Assembly: GCF_013185185.1 (NCBI RefSeq)
Contig: NZ_JAAZWE010000004.1
Span: forward strand, 590,232 to 654,231
DNA: 64,000 nucleotides
From: Saccharibacillus endophyticus
GTDB lineage: Bacteria; Bacillota; Bacilli; Paenibacillales; Paenibacillaceae
Direction: 5' to 3'
In this document: piece after piece, positions 7,795 through 18,242 of the stretch
Position numbering within the stretch: the stretch's first letter is position 1
Layout of the letters: each line of letters opens with the position of its first letter
Program-made: the position numbers and the translations under genes
The notes under the pieces: generated by a model
Database searches by the model: none
Seen by the model: only the letters and a program-made list of their open reading frames with translations
What the model was told of the DNA's origin: nothing

Positions 7795-8616
7795 TTATAA
7801 CTGCTTCGCAAATTCATTTAACTTCAGCGCCATTTCGCGAATTTCTTCGATCATCGAAGACAACTGCTCCGTCGACTGCGCCTGATCTTGTCCGGTGTCG
7901 GCGATACGCTCGATCGAACCGCTCATTTGGGCCGTCAGCTTTTTGAACGTGCCCAATGTCTCGCGGATGCTGTTCGTCGATGTCACGGTCTGACCGGACA
8001 GTTTGCGAATTTCCGAAGCCACGATACCGAAGCCCGCGCCTTTTTCGCCCGCATGCGCCGCTTCGATCGCCGCATTGATCCCGAGCATATGCGTCTGATC
8101 CGCCACTTCCTTGATCATCCGCACGACGCCGTCCGCGCCGTAGGCATTTTGCTCGGCTTGCTTGGACAGCTCCAGCAGTTCGCCCGACGCGTCGGCCAAG
8201 CCGCCCGAACCTTCCGCGATATGCGTGATCCGTTCATTGGCGTTCGACAGCGCGCTCGCGATCCGGTCCGCGATTTCGATCAACTCGCTATGCCTACGTA
8301 CCTGCACCGCAATGCCGCCAATAACACGACCGCTGGCATCTTTCACGGGCGTTGCCGTTCCGGTAAAAGCAAATCCGTAAAATTCCGCAGGAACTTCGGC
8401 GCGCAGCGGTTCGTCGTTGCGGATGGCCATAAGCAGAGGTTCGCCTTCTTGCAGACGCTGTCCGGTTTTGATTTTCAAATCGATATGGTTGCCCGGCCAA
8501 TAAGCGGTGAATTGCTCCATATCACATAGCGCAATCGAAATGTCCACCGGGAGCGCGGTTTTGAGCAAGGGGATGACCGCTGCCAGCGTATCGAGAGAGT
8601 CGATTCCTTTTGTCAT
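7795..8616 (-). CDS. Soluble methyl-accepting chemotaxis protein (YfmS-like)
   Basis: This 273-aa chemoreceptor has no transmembrane helix and no HAMP domain. Residues 1-115 form a PAS-like input domain ([20 protein letters not shown], then a [12 protein letters not shown]-like end of the sheet). Residues 120-273 form a short MCP signalling coiled coil with the hairpin tip [20 protein letters not shown]. It should signal to CheA/CheW from the cytoplasm in response to an unknown small molecule, possibly redox or energy state. The ATG at 8616 has GGAGG 8 bp upstream; the reading frame extends further but without a ribosome site. Confidence 0.9.
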   Translation of the reverse strand: MTKGIDSLDTLAAVIPLLKTALPVDISIALCDMEQFTAYWPGNHIDLKIKTGQRLQEGEPLLMAIRNDEPLRAEVPAEFYGFAFTGTATPVKDASGRVIGGIAVQVRRHSELIEIADRIASALSNANERITHIAEGSGGLADASGELLELSKQAEQNAYGADGVVRMIKEVADQTHMLGINAAIEAAHAGEKGAGFGIVASEIRKLSGQTVTSTNSIRETLGTFKKLTAQMSGSIERIADTGQDQAQSTEQLSSMIEEIREMALKLNEFAKQL

Positions 8617-8768
8617 GATCTGTTCCTCCAGGGGGTCTTTTTGGTCATTGTCTGTTATATCGGTCAGGCGGCAAGGACGACTAAGCAAGACAGTCAGAGG
8701 ACGAAAAAGCCGAGTAGGCGCGTCAAGCAAGAAGATCAGGTTCGAATTTCCCGATACGTCGAAAAAAT

Positions 8769-10463
8769 TTATTCGTAAGCACCCAGACTGGGCTTGCCGT
8801 CGGCGGACTTTCCGCGAGGCTTGCCGTCAAGGTCCGGCGCAGCGGATAAGATCTTGTCGGGCATGCCGGATACGGAAGCCGGAGAGCCGGATTTTAGGCG
8901 ATAATCGCTTTTTGCATCAACGAATTCGGGATCGGCGAAGATGGAGTCGGCGTCATTCCCGCTGCCTTTGCGATAAGCGGAAAAGCCTTTGTATTCTTTG
9001 CCTTTCCAAGTCCAGACCGCCTCGTTTTTGTCAGGAGCAAAATATAGGTTACCGTCGACTTGGTTGCGCGTGTTCTCGGCGTATTCGTTATGGATCAGCA
9101 CATTAGAGCCGGAAACCGAAAAAATATTATTGCGGATCGCGTTATCACGGGTGTCGAATTGGATGTACAGCTGTCCGGTTCCCCACTCCAGCGTATCGTT
9201 ATAGGCTACCGTATTCCCGGTGATCGTGCTGCCTGTCGTGGAACCGCGCTCGTCGTCATAGCCGCCCATCGCGATTCCGGTCAGGGCATTGCGAACGACC
9301 AGATTGCTGCGGACGATGATTCCGGAGGTCGAACGACCGCTATGCTCGGATGCGATTTCGATGCCGATATCGTTGCTTTCGCTTATATTGCGTTCGACGA
9401 CGATGTCCCGTCCTCCGTCGATATAAATGCCGCCGGCGGAATAGCTGCCGTTCGGAATTTTCCGGCCGTAAGACGGATTGCGGGAAGACGTGCTTCCGGT
9501 GATCCGATTGCCCCGGATCACGCCGTCGCGGGCCTGATCGTATTTCGCATTTGGCGAAGTGCCTTCGAAGCCGATCGCGTCGATCCCGATATTGTCGTTG
9601 TCATGGACGTCATTGTTCTCCACGACGAATTTCTCGACGTTGCCGTTCAAAACCAAAGCTTCGCTCGATCCGAGGATCAAGTTGTACACTTCATTGCCCG
9701 AGACGGTCAGATCGGAGATCGAAGCCGGGGCTTCGGTGCCGTAAACGGCAATGCCGTGGGCATCCCGGCCTGCAAGATCGCTGCCTTTCGGCGAAGAAGT
9801 ATTGCCGATATCATGAACTTTGTTGTCCAGGATGCGGATATCCGATCCGGCGCCGTGGACATAGATGCCGATCGGCACGCTGCCGGAGGTTGCGGTCTTG
9901 TAGTTGCGCAGTTCCAGGCCGCGGACGGTGACGCGGCTGGCGTCATGCAGCTCGATCAGGCTGCCGGTGTCTTGCACGGACAGGCCCTTGCCGTCGAGCA
10001 CCGCCGTCTCCGACGGATAGCTCGCGACGGTCAGGCGCGCCGCGGAGCCGGCGGCGCCCGGGGTTCCGGCCAGCTTCAATTGCTGGCTGTAGACGCCGCC
10101 GCGCAGGTAGACGGTGCCGCCGGTCTTCATGGCGGCATCGGCTGCGCGCTGCACGGTCTTCCACGGGCTGCTTTCGGAGCCCGTGCCCGTGGTGTCGCTG
10201 CCGCTCGGAGCGACGTAGTAGTAGGGCTTGGCGTCCGCCTGCGCGGCGGCGGGGGACGACTTGCCCGCGTTCGAGGCAGGAGAAGCCGGAGAAGCTGACA
10301 ATACCGCCGATGTTGAGGTAGATACAGAGAATGACGGCAGTTCAACGTTATTTTCTGCTCTTGAAGCTTCATTTGCTTGTGTCGGCGAAGTACAGGCAGA
10401 TAATGATGCAGTAACTACAATTATGCTTGTGGCCATATAGAGAGGTTTCAAGATGTTAAACAA
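8769..10463 (-). CDS. Secreted parallel beta-helix lipoprotein (DUF1565/polysaccharide lyase-like)
   Basis: This 564-aa protein has a lipoprotein signal (lipobox LSAC at about residues 20-23), a Ser/Ala/Pro-rich linker to about 75, then a right-handed parallel beta-helix. [14 protein letters not shown] and [13 protein letters not shown] are the usual opening of DUF1565/PL9-like helices, and repeated VRGN/VENN/IRNN turns run to the end. Such proteins bind or cleave acidic plant polysaccharides; no catalytic residues can be assigned with certainty. The TTG start at 10463 lies 1 bp after the helicase stop, and its GGGAG ribosome site is inside the helicase's last codons, so translation is coupled. 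The first about 150 bp are AT-rich like the helicase; the rest is GC-rich. Confidence 0.82.
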   Translation of the reverse strand: MFNILKPLYMATSIIVVTASLSACTSPTQANEASRAENNVELPSFSVSTSTSAVLSASPASPASNAGKSSPAAAQADAKPYYYVAPSGSDTTGTGSESSPWKTVQRAADAAMKTGGTVYLRGGVYSQQLKLAGTPGAAGSAARLTVASYPSETAVLDGKGLSVQDTGSLIELHDASRVTVRGLELRNYKTATSGSVPIGIYVHGAGSDIRILDNKVHDIGNTSSPKGSDLAGRDAHGIAVYGTEAPASISDLTVSGNEVYNLILGSSEALVLNGNVEKFVVENNDVHDNDNIGIDAIGFEGTSPNAKYDQARDGVIRGNRITGSTSSRNPSYGRKIPNGSYSAGGIYIDGGRDIVVERNISESNDIGIEIASEHSGRSTSGIIVRSNLVVRNALTGIAMGGYDDERGSTTGSTITGNTVAYNDTLEWGTGQLYIQFDTRDNAIRNNIFSVSGSNVLIHNEYAENTRNQVDGNLYFAPDKNEAVWTWKGKEYKGFSAYRKGSGNDADSIFADPEFVDAKSDYRLKSGSPASVSGMPDKILSAAPDLDGKPRGKSADGKPSLGAYE

Positions 10464-10464
10464 G

Positions 10465-13266
10465 TTATGTTTCTCCCTTCTTCATTTCATATGTTCCAAA
10501 AGCTCGGTTCAATACTTCTCGAATTGAAGCTTCATCGCAAATCTCATTTGTTTTATATCTTTTTAACGTCAACCCATAATGTTCAAAAATGTGATCCTTC
10601 ATTTTATCTTTTAAAAGTTGAGATGGGTTATTATCATGACTTGCAAATCCATCGACTTCAATAGCCAGTAACGGTTTTTTGTCCAGTTTATGATAAATAA
10701 CGAAATCAACTGAAGCCCGGTTCTTGATGTATCGTTGTTCGTCTTTTGTTAACTTCTCTGTATTCTGAAACAAATTTTTCAAATAAATCTGCTCTGTGTA
10801 CTCCATTATGTGATACTGATCTTCTACAAGAATTTCTGACAATAAAGTATTCATAATTTTTTCCGTTTTATAACGGGACTTCCCATGGACTCTGGATTCA
10901 AGTGAATTTAATTTATCTGAGTAATCCTTATACAGCAGGTCAAACACAGAAACAATTTCACTTTCTACAATATGTTCATCCATTGTGTTGTATTCCATAT
11001 ACCGGATTAAATCGCCAACTTCACTCCGCTTTTCTAAAAACATCGAATGTCCGGTAACTAAAATGAATTTATTCTGTGCACGTGACACAGCAACATTCAG
11101 CATTCGTGGATCATTAACAAACTTCAATCCCATGTTACCCTGCCTTGTCTTATCAATGACTGTTGACATAATCATTGTGCCTTTTTCACGACCTTGATAT
11201 TTGTGTACTGTATCACACTCAATTTCTTCATCAAATTGTTCGGTTGCATGATCAGCTTGTTTTCGGTAAGGTGTAACAAAACCAAGATCGGTATTCTTGC
11301 GCACAGCATGATCCAAATCAACAAGGACTTCCTTTTCAATCACATCAAGTTCTCTGCGATTAAATTTGCCCAAATCTTCGCCTTTAGTAACTTCCCTCAT
11401 ATGATTTCCTCGTACAGTTCGATAAATAAGCAACGGAACATCTTCTTTACTTTCAGTAAAAGCAATTAACTCTCCTGAATAATATTTTACATTGCAAAAT
11501 TCAATAATGCGGGGATGACACCTGTAATGTTCTCTGAGCATCGTTTTCGGAACAGACTCCGCATAAATTTCAAGTACCGAAGTTAACAAGCTATGATCAA
11601 AATATCGAAAAGCCGGATTAACTTTCTCTCCTATTTCAGCAAACTTTTGCTCAAGTTTACGGTCTACGATTTGCGGCAATTGTCGAGTATCTCCTACAAT
11701 GATTGCTCTCTTACAACAAGATAACGCAAGCGCTCCTTCGAGCAAATTAACTTGTGAAGACTCATCAATAATGACGTAATCAAAAAGAAAATTAGGGCTA
11801 GTACAACTCAAAAGCGATTGCGCTGTACTAAGTACTATAGGATATGTTTTAACAAAACGGTTTAAATTCTGCTTATATTTTTTTAGTTCTTCCTTGACTC
11901 GCTCATGTTTCTCGTATTTTTTCATTATAAGAATTTTAAAGATTTTCTCAGATATTTTTTGATGTTCATTAGTTAGATTTTCAAAATTCCCCGCTTTCAA
12001 CCGTTGGCTAATCTCTGTGATTTTCCTGTCTAATTCTTCGATTTTCAATTTGTAAAAAGCGAGTTGATACTCCAAAAGAATATCCATTTCATTTTGTTTA
12101 AGCTTTTTGAAGTTAGTAAAACCATGAAACAGCACCAATTTTACTTTCCTTATCCAGCTGTCGGACTTTTGCCCATTGCTGGATATTTTGCTTTCCACCA
12201 AAAATTTTAAAGCCGTCTCGGAAGTTTGCTGATAAAAAGAGAGCTTGCCGATCTGTTCAATATCCTGTTTTTCAAAATAATTTTGAAAGTGCTTATACTC
12301 CAGTCGATAAGCTTCAACTTTCTGCTTAAGAAGTGTACATTCATTTTCCAATCCCATCAGTTGACGAATTTGAACCGAAATTTCGAGAAGTTGCTTATTT
12401 AAGTAATTGATATCCTCCTGCTCAGCTAGTTCTTGATAAGCATCAAGTGAAACATTTGGTAACGCATCAAAAAATCTCTTTTGATTTTTAAGATTTCCTA
12501 AAGAAGCAACAAGAAAGCCGTATCCAGCAGCTTCTAACTTTTCTTTTACATTTTGCACAGCAGCGTTATTGCTGGAAACAACTGCAACACTTTTATTATT
12601 GATGACTAAGTTAGCCAAAATATTAAGAATCGTTTGTGTTTTCCCTGTTCCTGGAGGGCCTTCAATTACAGAAATAGAACTTTTCAAGGCTTGACGCACC
12701 GCTTCATATTGGCTCAAATTAAATCGAAATGGAAAAATAGATTCGTATTCTTCGGTAGAACGTGAAGAAACCTTACTTTGTGATAAATAAGTGAATAAAG
12801 GACTATCTTGATTAATAGAATTTAAATGACGCATTTGTTTTCTTAAAAAAGATTGCTCTTCATCGTGGCTATCGGGAAGACGTAGTTCTTCCGCAATGGT
12901 TTGCCAATAACGAACTGTATGTTCGATCGAATTTGTGGAAGCCTCTTTCTTTTTTATCTCAAGTCCCTTAGCAACATGTACTTGTCGGCTATTGTCTTCA
13001 AAAACAAGTCGAACATGGCTTTGGAAGTCCATCACTCTTTTCACGCCTATTGTCCGCATATTCTGTATGTAGACAGTCTGATTTTCTTCGATTTCAATCA
13101 TGCTAGGAGATTCCAGCATTATGGCTCTATCCAAAGGATAATTAAACGGTTTTTGAGTGTTTTTTTTGTAAGTAATCCGCAAGTTTTTGCCTATAGGTTC
13201 ACAAGACAAAATTTCAATAGTCTTATCTTGACCGTCTACAATTACTAAATACTTTTCTTCTTCCAT
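10465..13266 (-). CDS. UPF1-like SF1 helicase with C-terminal DUF2726-like nuclease domain
   Basis: This 933-aa AAA/SF1 helicase is of the DNA2/NAM7 (UPF1-like) type. An N-terminal beta-rich domain (1-100) is followed by Walker A EGPPGTGKTQTILNIL near 203, a long coiled-coil insertion (about 280-470), Walker B VIIDESSQVNLLEGALAL near 500, GDTRQLPQI, and the C-terminal RecA motifs HKYQGREKG and VAVSRAQNKFILVTGH near 730. Residues about 790-930 contain LLAIEVDGFASH and KRYKTNE, matching a PDDEXK-like DUF2726 endonuclease. The gene is strikingly AT-rich against its neighbours, which suggests transfer. A helicase-nuclease fusion in an acquired segment fits phage or plasmid defence, but this is inference; a housekeeping repair role cannot be excluded. 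It overlaps the ribosome site of the next gene. Confidence 0.85.
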   Translation of the reverse strand: MEEEKYLVIVDGQDKTIEILSCEPIGKNLRITYKKNTQKPFNYPLDRAIMLESPSMIEIEENQTVYIQNMRTIGVKRVMDFQSHVRLVFEDNSRQVHVAKGLEIKKKEASTNSIEHTVRYWQTIAEELRLPDSHDEEQSFLRKQMRHLNSINQDSPLFTYLSQSKVSSRSTEEYESIFPFRFNLSQYEAVRQALKSSISVIEGPPGTGKTQTILNILANLVINNKSVAVVSSNNAAVQNVKEKLEAAGYGFLVASLGNLKNQKRFFDALPNVSLDAYQELAEQEDINYLNKQLLEISVQIRQLMGLENECTLLKQKVEAYRLEYKHFQNYFEKQDIEQIGKLSFYQQTSETALKFLVESKISSNGQKSDSWIRKVKLVLFHGFTNFKKLKQNEMDILLEYQLAFYKLKIEELDRKITEISQRLKAGNFENLTNEHQKISEKIFKILIMKKYEKHERVKEELKKYKQNLNRFVKTYPIVLSTAQSLLSCTSPNFLFDYVIIDESSQVNLLEGALALSCCKRAIIVGDTRQLPQIVDRKLEQKFAEIGEKVNPAFRYFDHSLLTSVLEIYAESVPKTMLREHYRCHPRIIEFCNVKYYSGELIAFTESKEDVPLLIYRTVRGNHMREVTKGEDLGKFNRRELDVIEKEVLVDLDHAVRKNTDLGFVTPYRKQADHATEQFDEEIECDTVHKYQGREKGTMIMSTVIDKTRQGNMGLKFVNDPRMLNVAVSRAQNKFILVTGHSMFLEKRSEVGDLIRYMEYNTMDEHIVESEIVSVFDLLYKDYSDKLNSLESRVHGKSRYKTEKIMNTLLSEILVEDQYHIMEYTEQIYLKNLFQNTEKLTKDEQRYIKNRASVDFVIYHKLDKKPLLAIEVDGFASHDNNPSQLLKDKMKDHIFEHYGLTLKRYKTNEICDEASIREVLNRAFGTYEMKKGET

Positions 13267-13400
13267 AAAACATTCCTTTCTTCAAATGACAATTTTCATC
13301 AGAATGTAATGTCATAAAAATGATAACTGTTATTCAATAAGTTAGGGAATGGTTTTTTGTTTTAAATTGGATATTTAATCGACAAAACATTTTCTGAAAA

Positions 13401-13437
13401 GAAAAAAGATCAGTCTCTCAAGAGAAACTGATCTTTG
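13401..13437 (-). terminator. Intrinsic terminator after the malic enzyme remnant
   Basis: On the minus strand AAAGATCAGT...ACTGATCTTTTTTC forms a hairpin with a T-run. It separates the malic enzyme reading frame from the helicase gene. Confidence 0.85.
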
Positions 13438-13474
13438 CAGCGACTTAGGAAAGCAGATTCTAAATAGTGAGTGC

Positions 13475-15013
13475 TTAAATCAAAGCTCCCTCGCGCGCAT
13501 CCAATCGAATCGGCTTATACGTACAATCCCACATCGCGTCGCGTACCGCCGCGCGGACGTCTTCCGGATAGAAGCGCGCCGCGCCGTCTTCCATTGCCGC
13601 TTCCGCGACCGCGATCGCGACTTCTTGCGAAACGCGGCGCAGATCGCGGACTCCCGGCAGCAATGCTGCTCCGGGACGCGATAAGTCGGCCAAGCCGGCA
13701 ACAGCATCTGCTGCTGCCGCAAACATCCGCTCCGTGATCCGTGCCGAGCGGGTCACGATCGCCCCCAATTCCAGGCCCGGGAATACCAACGCGTTATTGG
13801 ATTGGCCGATCTCGACCATGACTCCGTTATGGACCACAGGCTCGAACGGACTTCCCGTCGCGATCAGCGCGCGTCCTTCCGTCCAGTTCAGCAGATCCGC
13901 CGGAACGGCTTCCGCAAGCTGCGTCGGGTTGGACATCGGCATGATGACCGGACGCTCTACATGGCTCGCCATCTCCCGTACGATCTCCTCGGTAAACGCT
14001 CCGGCAACGCCGGACGTACCGATCAGGATCGTCGGTTTGACGCGTCGGACCACTTCAAGCAGCGGAATGCGGCCGACGGCCGATTCCCCGGCTGCGCTCG
14101 ATTCGCCAACGCCGATATCGACGCTGGCCGTGCCGCTTTCTTTTTCCTTTTTCCCAACACCTTCTCGTTCCCAGTCCGCGCATTCCGCCGTTGTTCGCAA
14201 ATAAGGCCGCTGGAACTCTAACACGCCTTCCGTTTCTTCGGTCAACAATCCCCGGTAATCGTACGCCCAAAAGCGGCCGCGCGCCTCCTGCTCGCTCAAT
14301 CCCGCTAGCTCCATCGCCGATCCGCATTGCCGATACCTGCCGCGCACCCGTTCATGTCGGCAGCCCATATACAGCGGATCGGCCAGCAGCTCGCCGTTGT
14401 TCGTTCCGGCATCCAGCACGACCGCCAGCACCCGGCTCGGGTCGATTCCGGCCGCAGCCGTATATACGGCAAGCTTTCCGATCGCGATATTGATCCCGCC
14501 GACGCCCCAGTCCCCGATACCGAGAATGCTTTCCGAGTCGGTCGCGACGATCAGGTCGATGTCTCCCGGCTCTAAGCCGAGATTGCGGAACGCCTGCTCA
14601 ATTCCGCCGATATTATCGATAGACAGATAAATCCCGCCCGGCTTATGGTACGCGCGGCTGTATTCCTGAATCGCGCGTCCGACCGTCGGCGTGTACACGA
14701 TCGGCAGCATCTCGCTCGGATGCTCGGTCAACAGTCGGTAAAAAAGAACTGTATTCCGGTGCATCAAATCGCTGAGCGCGATATTTTTATGTAAATCGTC
14801 AGGCTGCTTCAAAAACTGTTCGTATACCCGCTGCACCTGTTCCTCGATGGTCAATACGCCCGGCGGCAGCAAGCCCTCCAATCCGAGCTCTTTGCGTTCC
14901 TCCGGCGTAAACGCCACGCCTTTGTTCAGCATCGGCTCGGCCAATAAGGCTCTGCCGCATAATCCCGTCTCGATCTCTCCGTCTACCATTCTATTATGAA
15001 TCCCGTGCAGCAA
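13475..15013 (-). pseudogene. NAD-malic enzyme with catalytic core deleted
   Basis: The reading frame encodes 512 aa of a MaeA/SfcA-type malic enzyme (oxidative decarboxylation of malate to pyruvate). Kept are YTPTVG (catalytic Tyr), [20 protein letters not shown] (catalytic Lys), [14 protein letters not shown], and the C-terminal IGTSG, MSNPT and SNNALVFPG blocks. Between [11 protein letters not shown] and [12 protein letters not shown] (near 14320-14340) roughly 85-90 residues of the family are missing in frame. The lost part includes the metal-binding EDF and FNDDIQGT motifs and the NAD-binding GAGxAG. There is no ribosome site at the TTG (15013) or ATG (14989) starts, and a terminator lies about 20-50 bp upstream. 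It is therefore probably inactive, although the frame is open. A sequencing or assembly deletion is the alternative. Confidence 0.75.
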
Positions 15014-15030
15014 CCAATGAAACGTATAGG

Positions 15031-15066
15031 AAAACTAACAAAGCGACTACCTAAGAGGTAGCCGCT
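15031..15066 (-). terminator. Intrinsic terminator
   Basis: On the minus strand GCGGCTACCT-CTT-AGGTAGTCGC is followed by TTTGTTAGTTTT. It lies directly upstream of the malic enzyme remnant and ends transcription from the 15.1-15.5 kb fragment. Confidence 0.8.
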
Positions 15067-15099
15067 TATGCTTATTATCTTAATAACTAAGTAGCTTTT

Positions 15100-15429
15100 T
15101 TACTTGAAGTAAGATGTTGGAAGAATAACTTCGGCTTTTGCACGGTTCAAATTTTCATAGTAAGACTCAACTCTTATTTTTTTAACTCCTGCTACATTAG
15201 TATCAAAAGATTGAACCCTATCATTACTCGAAACCCGATATGAATTTAATTGCTCGTCAGTATCATCGTTGAAAACAGTAAAGGTTGAAACCCTCGTCTC
15301 TTCATCCAAAACTGCAACTTCAAGATGAAGTGTTCGGTACCCCTTATCCGGATTAAAATACAGTTGAGCATAACCTGCGTATTTATCCGTCCTAACTAAT
15401 ACTTCTTTAAAATCTTGACTTCCGATCAT
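15100..15429 (-). pseudogene. NPCBM-like domain remnant, 5'-truncated
   Basis: This is an AT-rich reading frame of 109 aa from an ATG that has no ribosome site. Coding-like sequence continues upstream in frame (about 20 more codons) to a stop at 15499-15501 without any start codon. This suggests the C-terminal part of a longer protein. The pattern LHLEVAVLDEETRVSTFTVF ... NSYRVSSNDRVQSFD ... VAGVKKIRVESYYE resembles the second half of NPCBM-type carbohydrate-binding domains. It lies between two terminators, so it may not be transcribed. The base composition differs sharply from the flanking genes. The domain call is tentative. Confidence 0.5.
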
Positions 15430-15511
15430 TGTATACTCGGATTGCTTAGAATTATGAAAATCGTCATATTCTGGTTTTACCTTTTGAACTATGAATATTT
15501 AAATTTAAAAA

Positions 15512-15554
15512 CAAAAAAAGCAAACGGATGCCATCAAAACAGCACCTGTTTGCT
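15512..15554 (-). terminator. Intrinsic terminator of the 164-aa gene
   Basis: On the minus strand AGCAAACAGGTGC...GGCATCCGTTTGCT is followed by seven T-rich bases. Confidence 0.8.
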
Positions 15555-15569
15555 CTCATCATTTATATA

Positions 15570-16064
15570 TCAACCCCGAAACTTCAACCCGACCCGATAC
15601 GTCCCCGGCTTCGCGCCTTCGCCCTGCTCCGGCTCTACCGCCCATTGCCGCACGATCGTCGCTTGAAGCTCCTCCGCTTCTTCTTCCGTTAACGGCACGC
15701 CGCGCAGATCCAGCTCGTCCTGCACGTAATCCCGCTCTACGGCCAGCCCGTGCCGGAAATGCAGCAGACGTCGCAGCGCGCCGACATGCAGGAACTTGAA
15801 CGTATAGCCTTCGTACAGCGCACGTTCCCAATCTTCGCCCATCTCCTCCGCCGTCGCGAAGCGTTCGGCGAATTCCATCTCCGGCTCGCGCACGCGCTCC
15901 GGCAGCTTCGAGTAATCGCGGGCGTTCAGCATCTCCGCGATCTCGTCGTCCGAAAAACCGCCGCTGCGGCAGTTTTCCAGCAGCATGCCGACGGGAATCG
16001 ACAAGCGGATGCGTTCGTCAGCGGACGCCTCTCCGGCATGTTGACCTTTAAGACTCTCGCTCAT
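15570..16064 (-). CDS. Uncharacterised 164-aa acidic protein
   Basis: I do not recognise a family. The protein is highly charged and mostly helical in appearance, with no signal peptide or membrane segment. Notable segments are GGFSDDEIAEMLNARDYSKL near 35, a central aromatic stretch ALYEGYTFKFLHVGALRRLL, and VPLTEEEAEELQATIVRQW near 125. A good AGGAG ribosome site precedes the ATG, base composition matches the neighbours and a strong terminator follows, so it is a real gene. It lies next to the peptide transporter operon but is separated from it by about 130 bp with no shared reading. Confidence 0.7.
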   Translation of the reverse strand: MSESLKGQHAGEASADERIRLSIPVGMLLENCRSGGFSDDEIAEMLNARDYSKLPERVREPEMEFAERFATAEEMGEDWERALYEGYTFKFLHVGALRRLLHFRHGLAVERDYVQDELDLRGVPLTEEEAEELQATIVRQWAVEPEQGEGAKPGTYRVGLKFRG

Positions 16065-16194
16065 CTTGATCTCTCCTTTTGAAAAAAGATGCGGCTCCGA
16101 CCACTTGTCTTGTACCGTGACCGATCATAAGATCAGGTACTGGATCGAGCCAGGCTCTGCAATCGAAAACCGGAAGCCCTGCACTGTTATTCGA

Positions 16195-17211
16195 TCAAAT
16201 CGTCACGCCCGCTTCATCCATATTCCTCGGAAAATGACATGCCGCCGATTGACCGTCCGCTTTCGGCTCCAATACCGGCGTCTGCTGCTTGCAGATATCC
16301 TGCGCATACGGACAACGCGGGTGAAACGCGCAGCCGGACGGCGGGTTGACCGGGCTCGGCAGTTCGCCGGGCAGCGGTTCGCGTTTGCGGCGCAGGCGCG
16401 GATCCGGGACCGGAACGGCATCGAGCAGCGCTTCCGTATACGGATGCTTCGGCGACGCGAATAACTCTTCGCGCGAGCCGATCTCCACGATCTTGCCCAG
16501 ATACATCACCGCGATCCGGTCGCTGATATGCTTGACCGACGGCAGACCGTGCGCGATGAAGATATACGTGAGATCGAACTGCTCCTGCAAGTCTTTGAGC
16601 AGGTTCAGCACCTGTGCCTGGATCGATACGTCGAGCGCGGAGACCGGCTCGTCACAGACGATCATCTTCGGCTTGAGCGCCAGCGCCCGGGCAATTCCGA
16701 TCCGCTGACGTTGTCCGCCGCTGAATTCGTGCGGATAACGGTCCGCGTGCTGAGGGCCGAGACCGACCGCTTCGAGCAGGCTCATCACTTCGGTTTTGAG
16801 CGCTTTGCCCGAAGCCAATCCGTGCACGATCAGCGGTTCGGCGACCAGATCGTAAACGGTCATCCGCGGATTCAGCGACGAGTACGGGTCTTGGAACACC
16901 AGCTGGAGATTCCGGCGCGCCCGCCGAACCTGTTCGCCGCTGAGCGAAGCCAGATCCGTCCCGTCAAAAACAATCTTGCCCTCGGTCGGTTCCAGCAGTT
17001 GGACGATCATCTGTCCCGCCGTCGATTTGCCGCAGCCGGATTCGCCCACGATGCCCAGCGTCTCGCCCGGCATCACGTCGAAATCCAGGCCGTCTACGGC
17101 GCGAACGTATTCGTTTTTGCGGGAGAACCAGCCTTTTGCCACGGGAAAATGCTTTTTGAGACCGCGCACTTGCAGCAGCGGAGCGGCAGCGTTCATTTTC
17201 GATTCGCTCAT
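16195..17211 (-). CDS. Oligopeptide ABC transporter ATPase, OppF/DppF type
   Basis: This is a 338-aa ATPase and the last gene of the five-gene Opp/Dpp operon. Walker A GESGCGKST lies near 66, the signature SGGQRQRIGIARAL near 175, Walker B MIVCDEPVSALD and the OppF-type C-terminal cysteine cluster CAFHPRCPYAQDIC near 300. The H-loop region reads FIAHGLPSVKHISD; in most homologues it is AHDLxVV, so an Asp-to-Gly change follows the switch histidine. The ATG at 17211 has GGAGG 9 bp upstream, within the end of the OppD gene. With OppD it powers import of peptides. Confidence 0.92.
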   Translation of the reverse strand: MSESKMNAAAPLLQVRGLKKHFPVAKGWFSRKNEYVRAVDGLDFDVMPGETLGIVGESGCGKSTAGQMIVQLLEPTEGKIVFDGTDLASLSGEQVRRARRNLQLVFQDPYSSLNPRMTVYDLVAEPLIVHGLASGKALKTEVMSLLEAVGLGPQHADRYPHEFSGGQRQRIGIARALALKPKMIVCDEPVSALDVSIQAQVLNLLKDLQEQFDLTYIFIAHGLPSVKHISDRIAVMYLGKIVEIGSREELFASPKHPYTEALLDAVPVPDPRLRRKREPLPGELPSPVNPPSGCAFHPRCPYAQDICKQQTPVLEPKADGQSAACHFPRNMDEAGVTI

Positions 17212-17212
17212 C

Positions 17213-18181
<969 letters not shown>

Positions 18182-18242
18182 ACCATCACCGCCTTCTGTA
18201 ATGAGCACTCTTTTTTTCGGAAAACGTTCTTGATCTGCGTAT

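Noticed and set aside
9060-10298. 412-codon open frame on the plus strand
   Set aside because: Antisense to the beta-helix lipoprotein gene with low-complexity Ala/Arg/Asp sequence.
10465-13266. Helicase as part of a conjugative element or prophage
   Set aside because: No relaxase, integrase, capsid or transposase gene is present within the window to support it.
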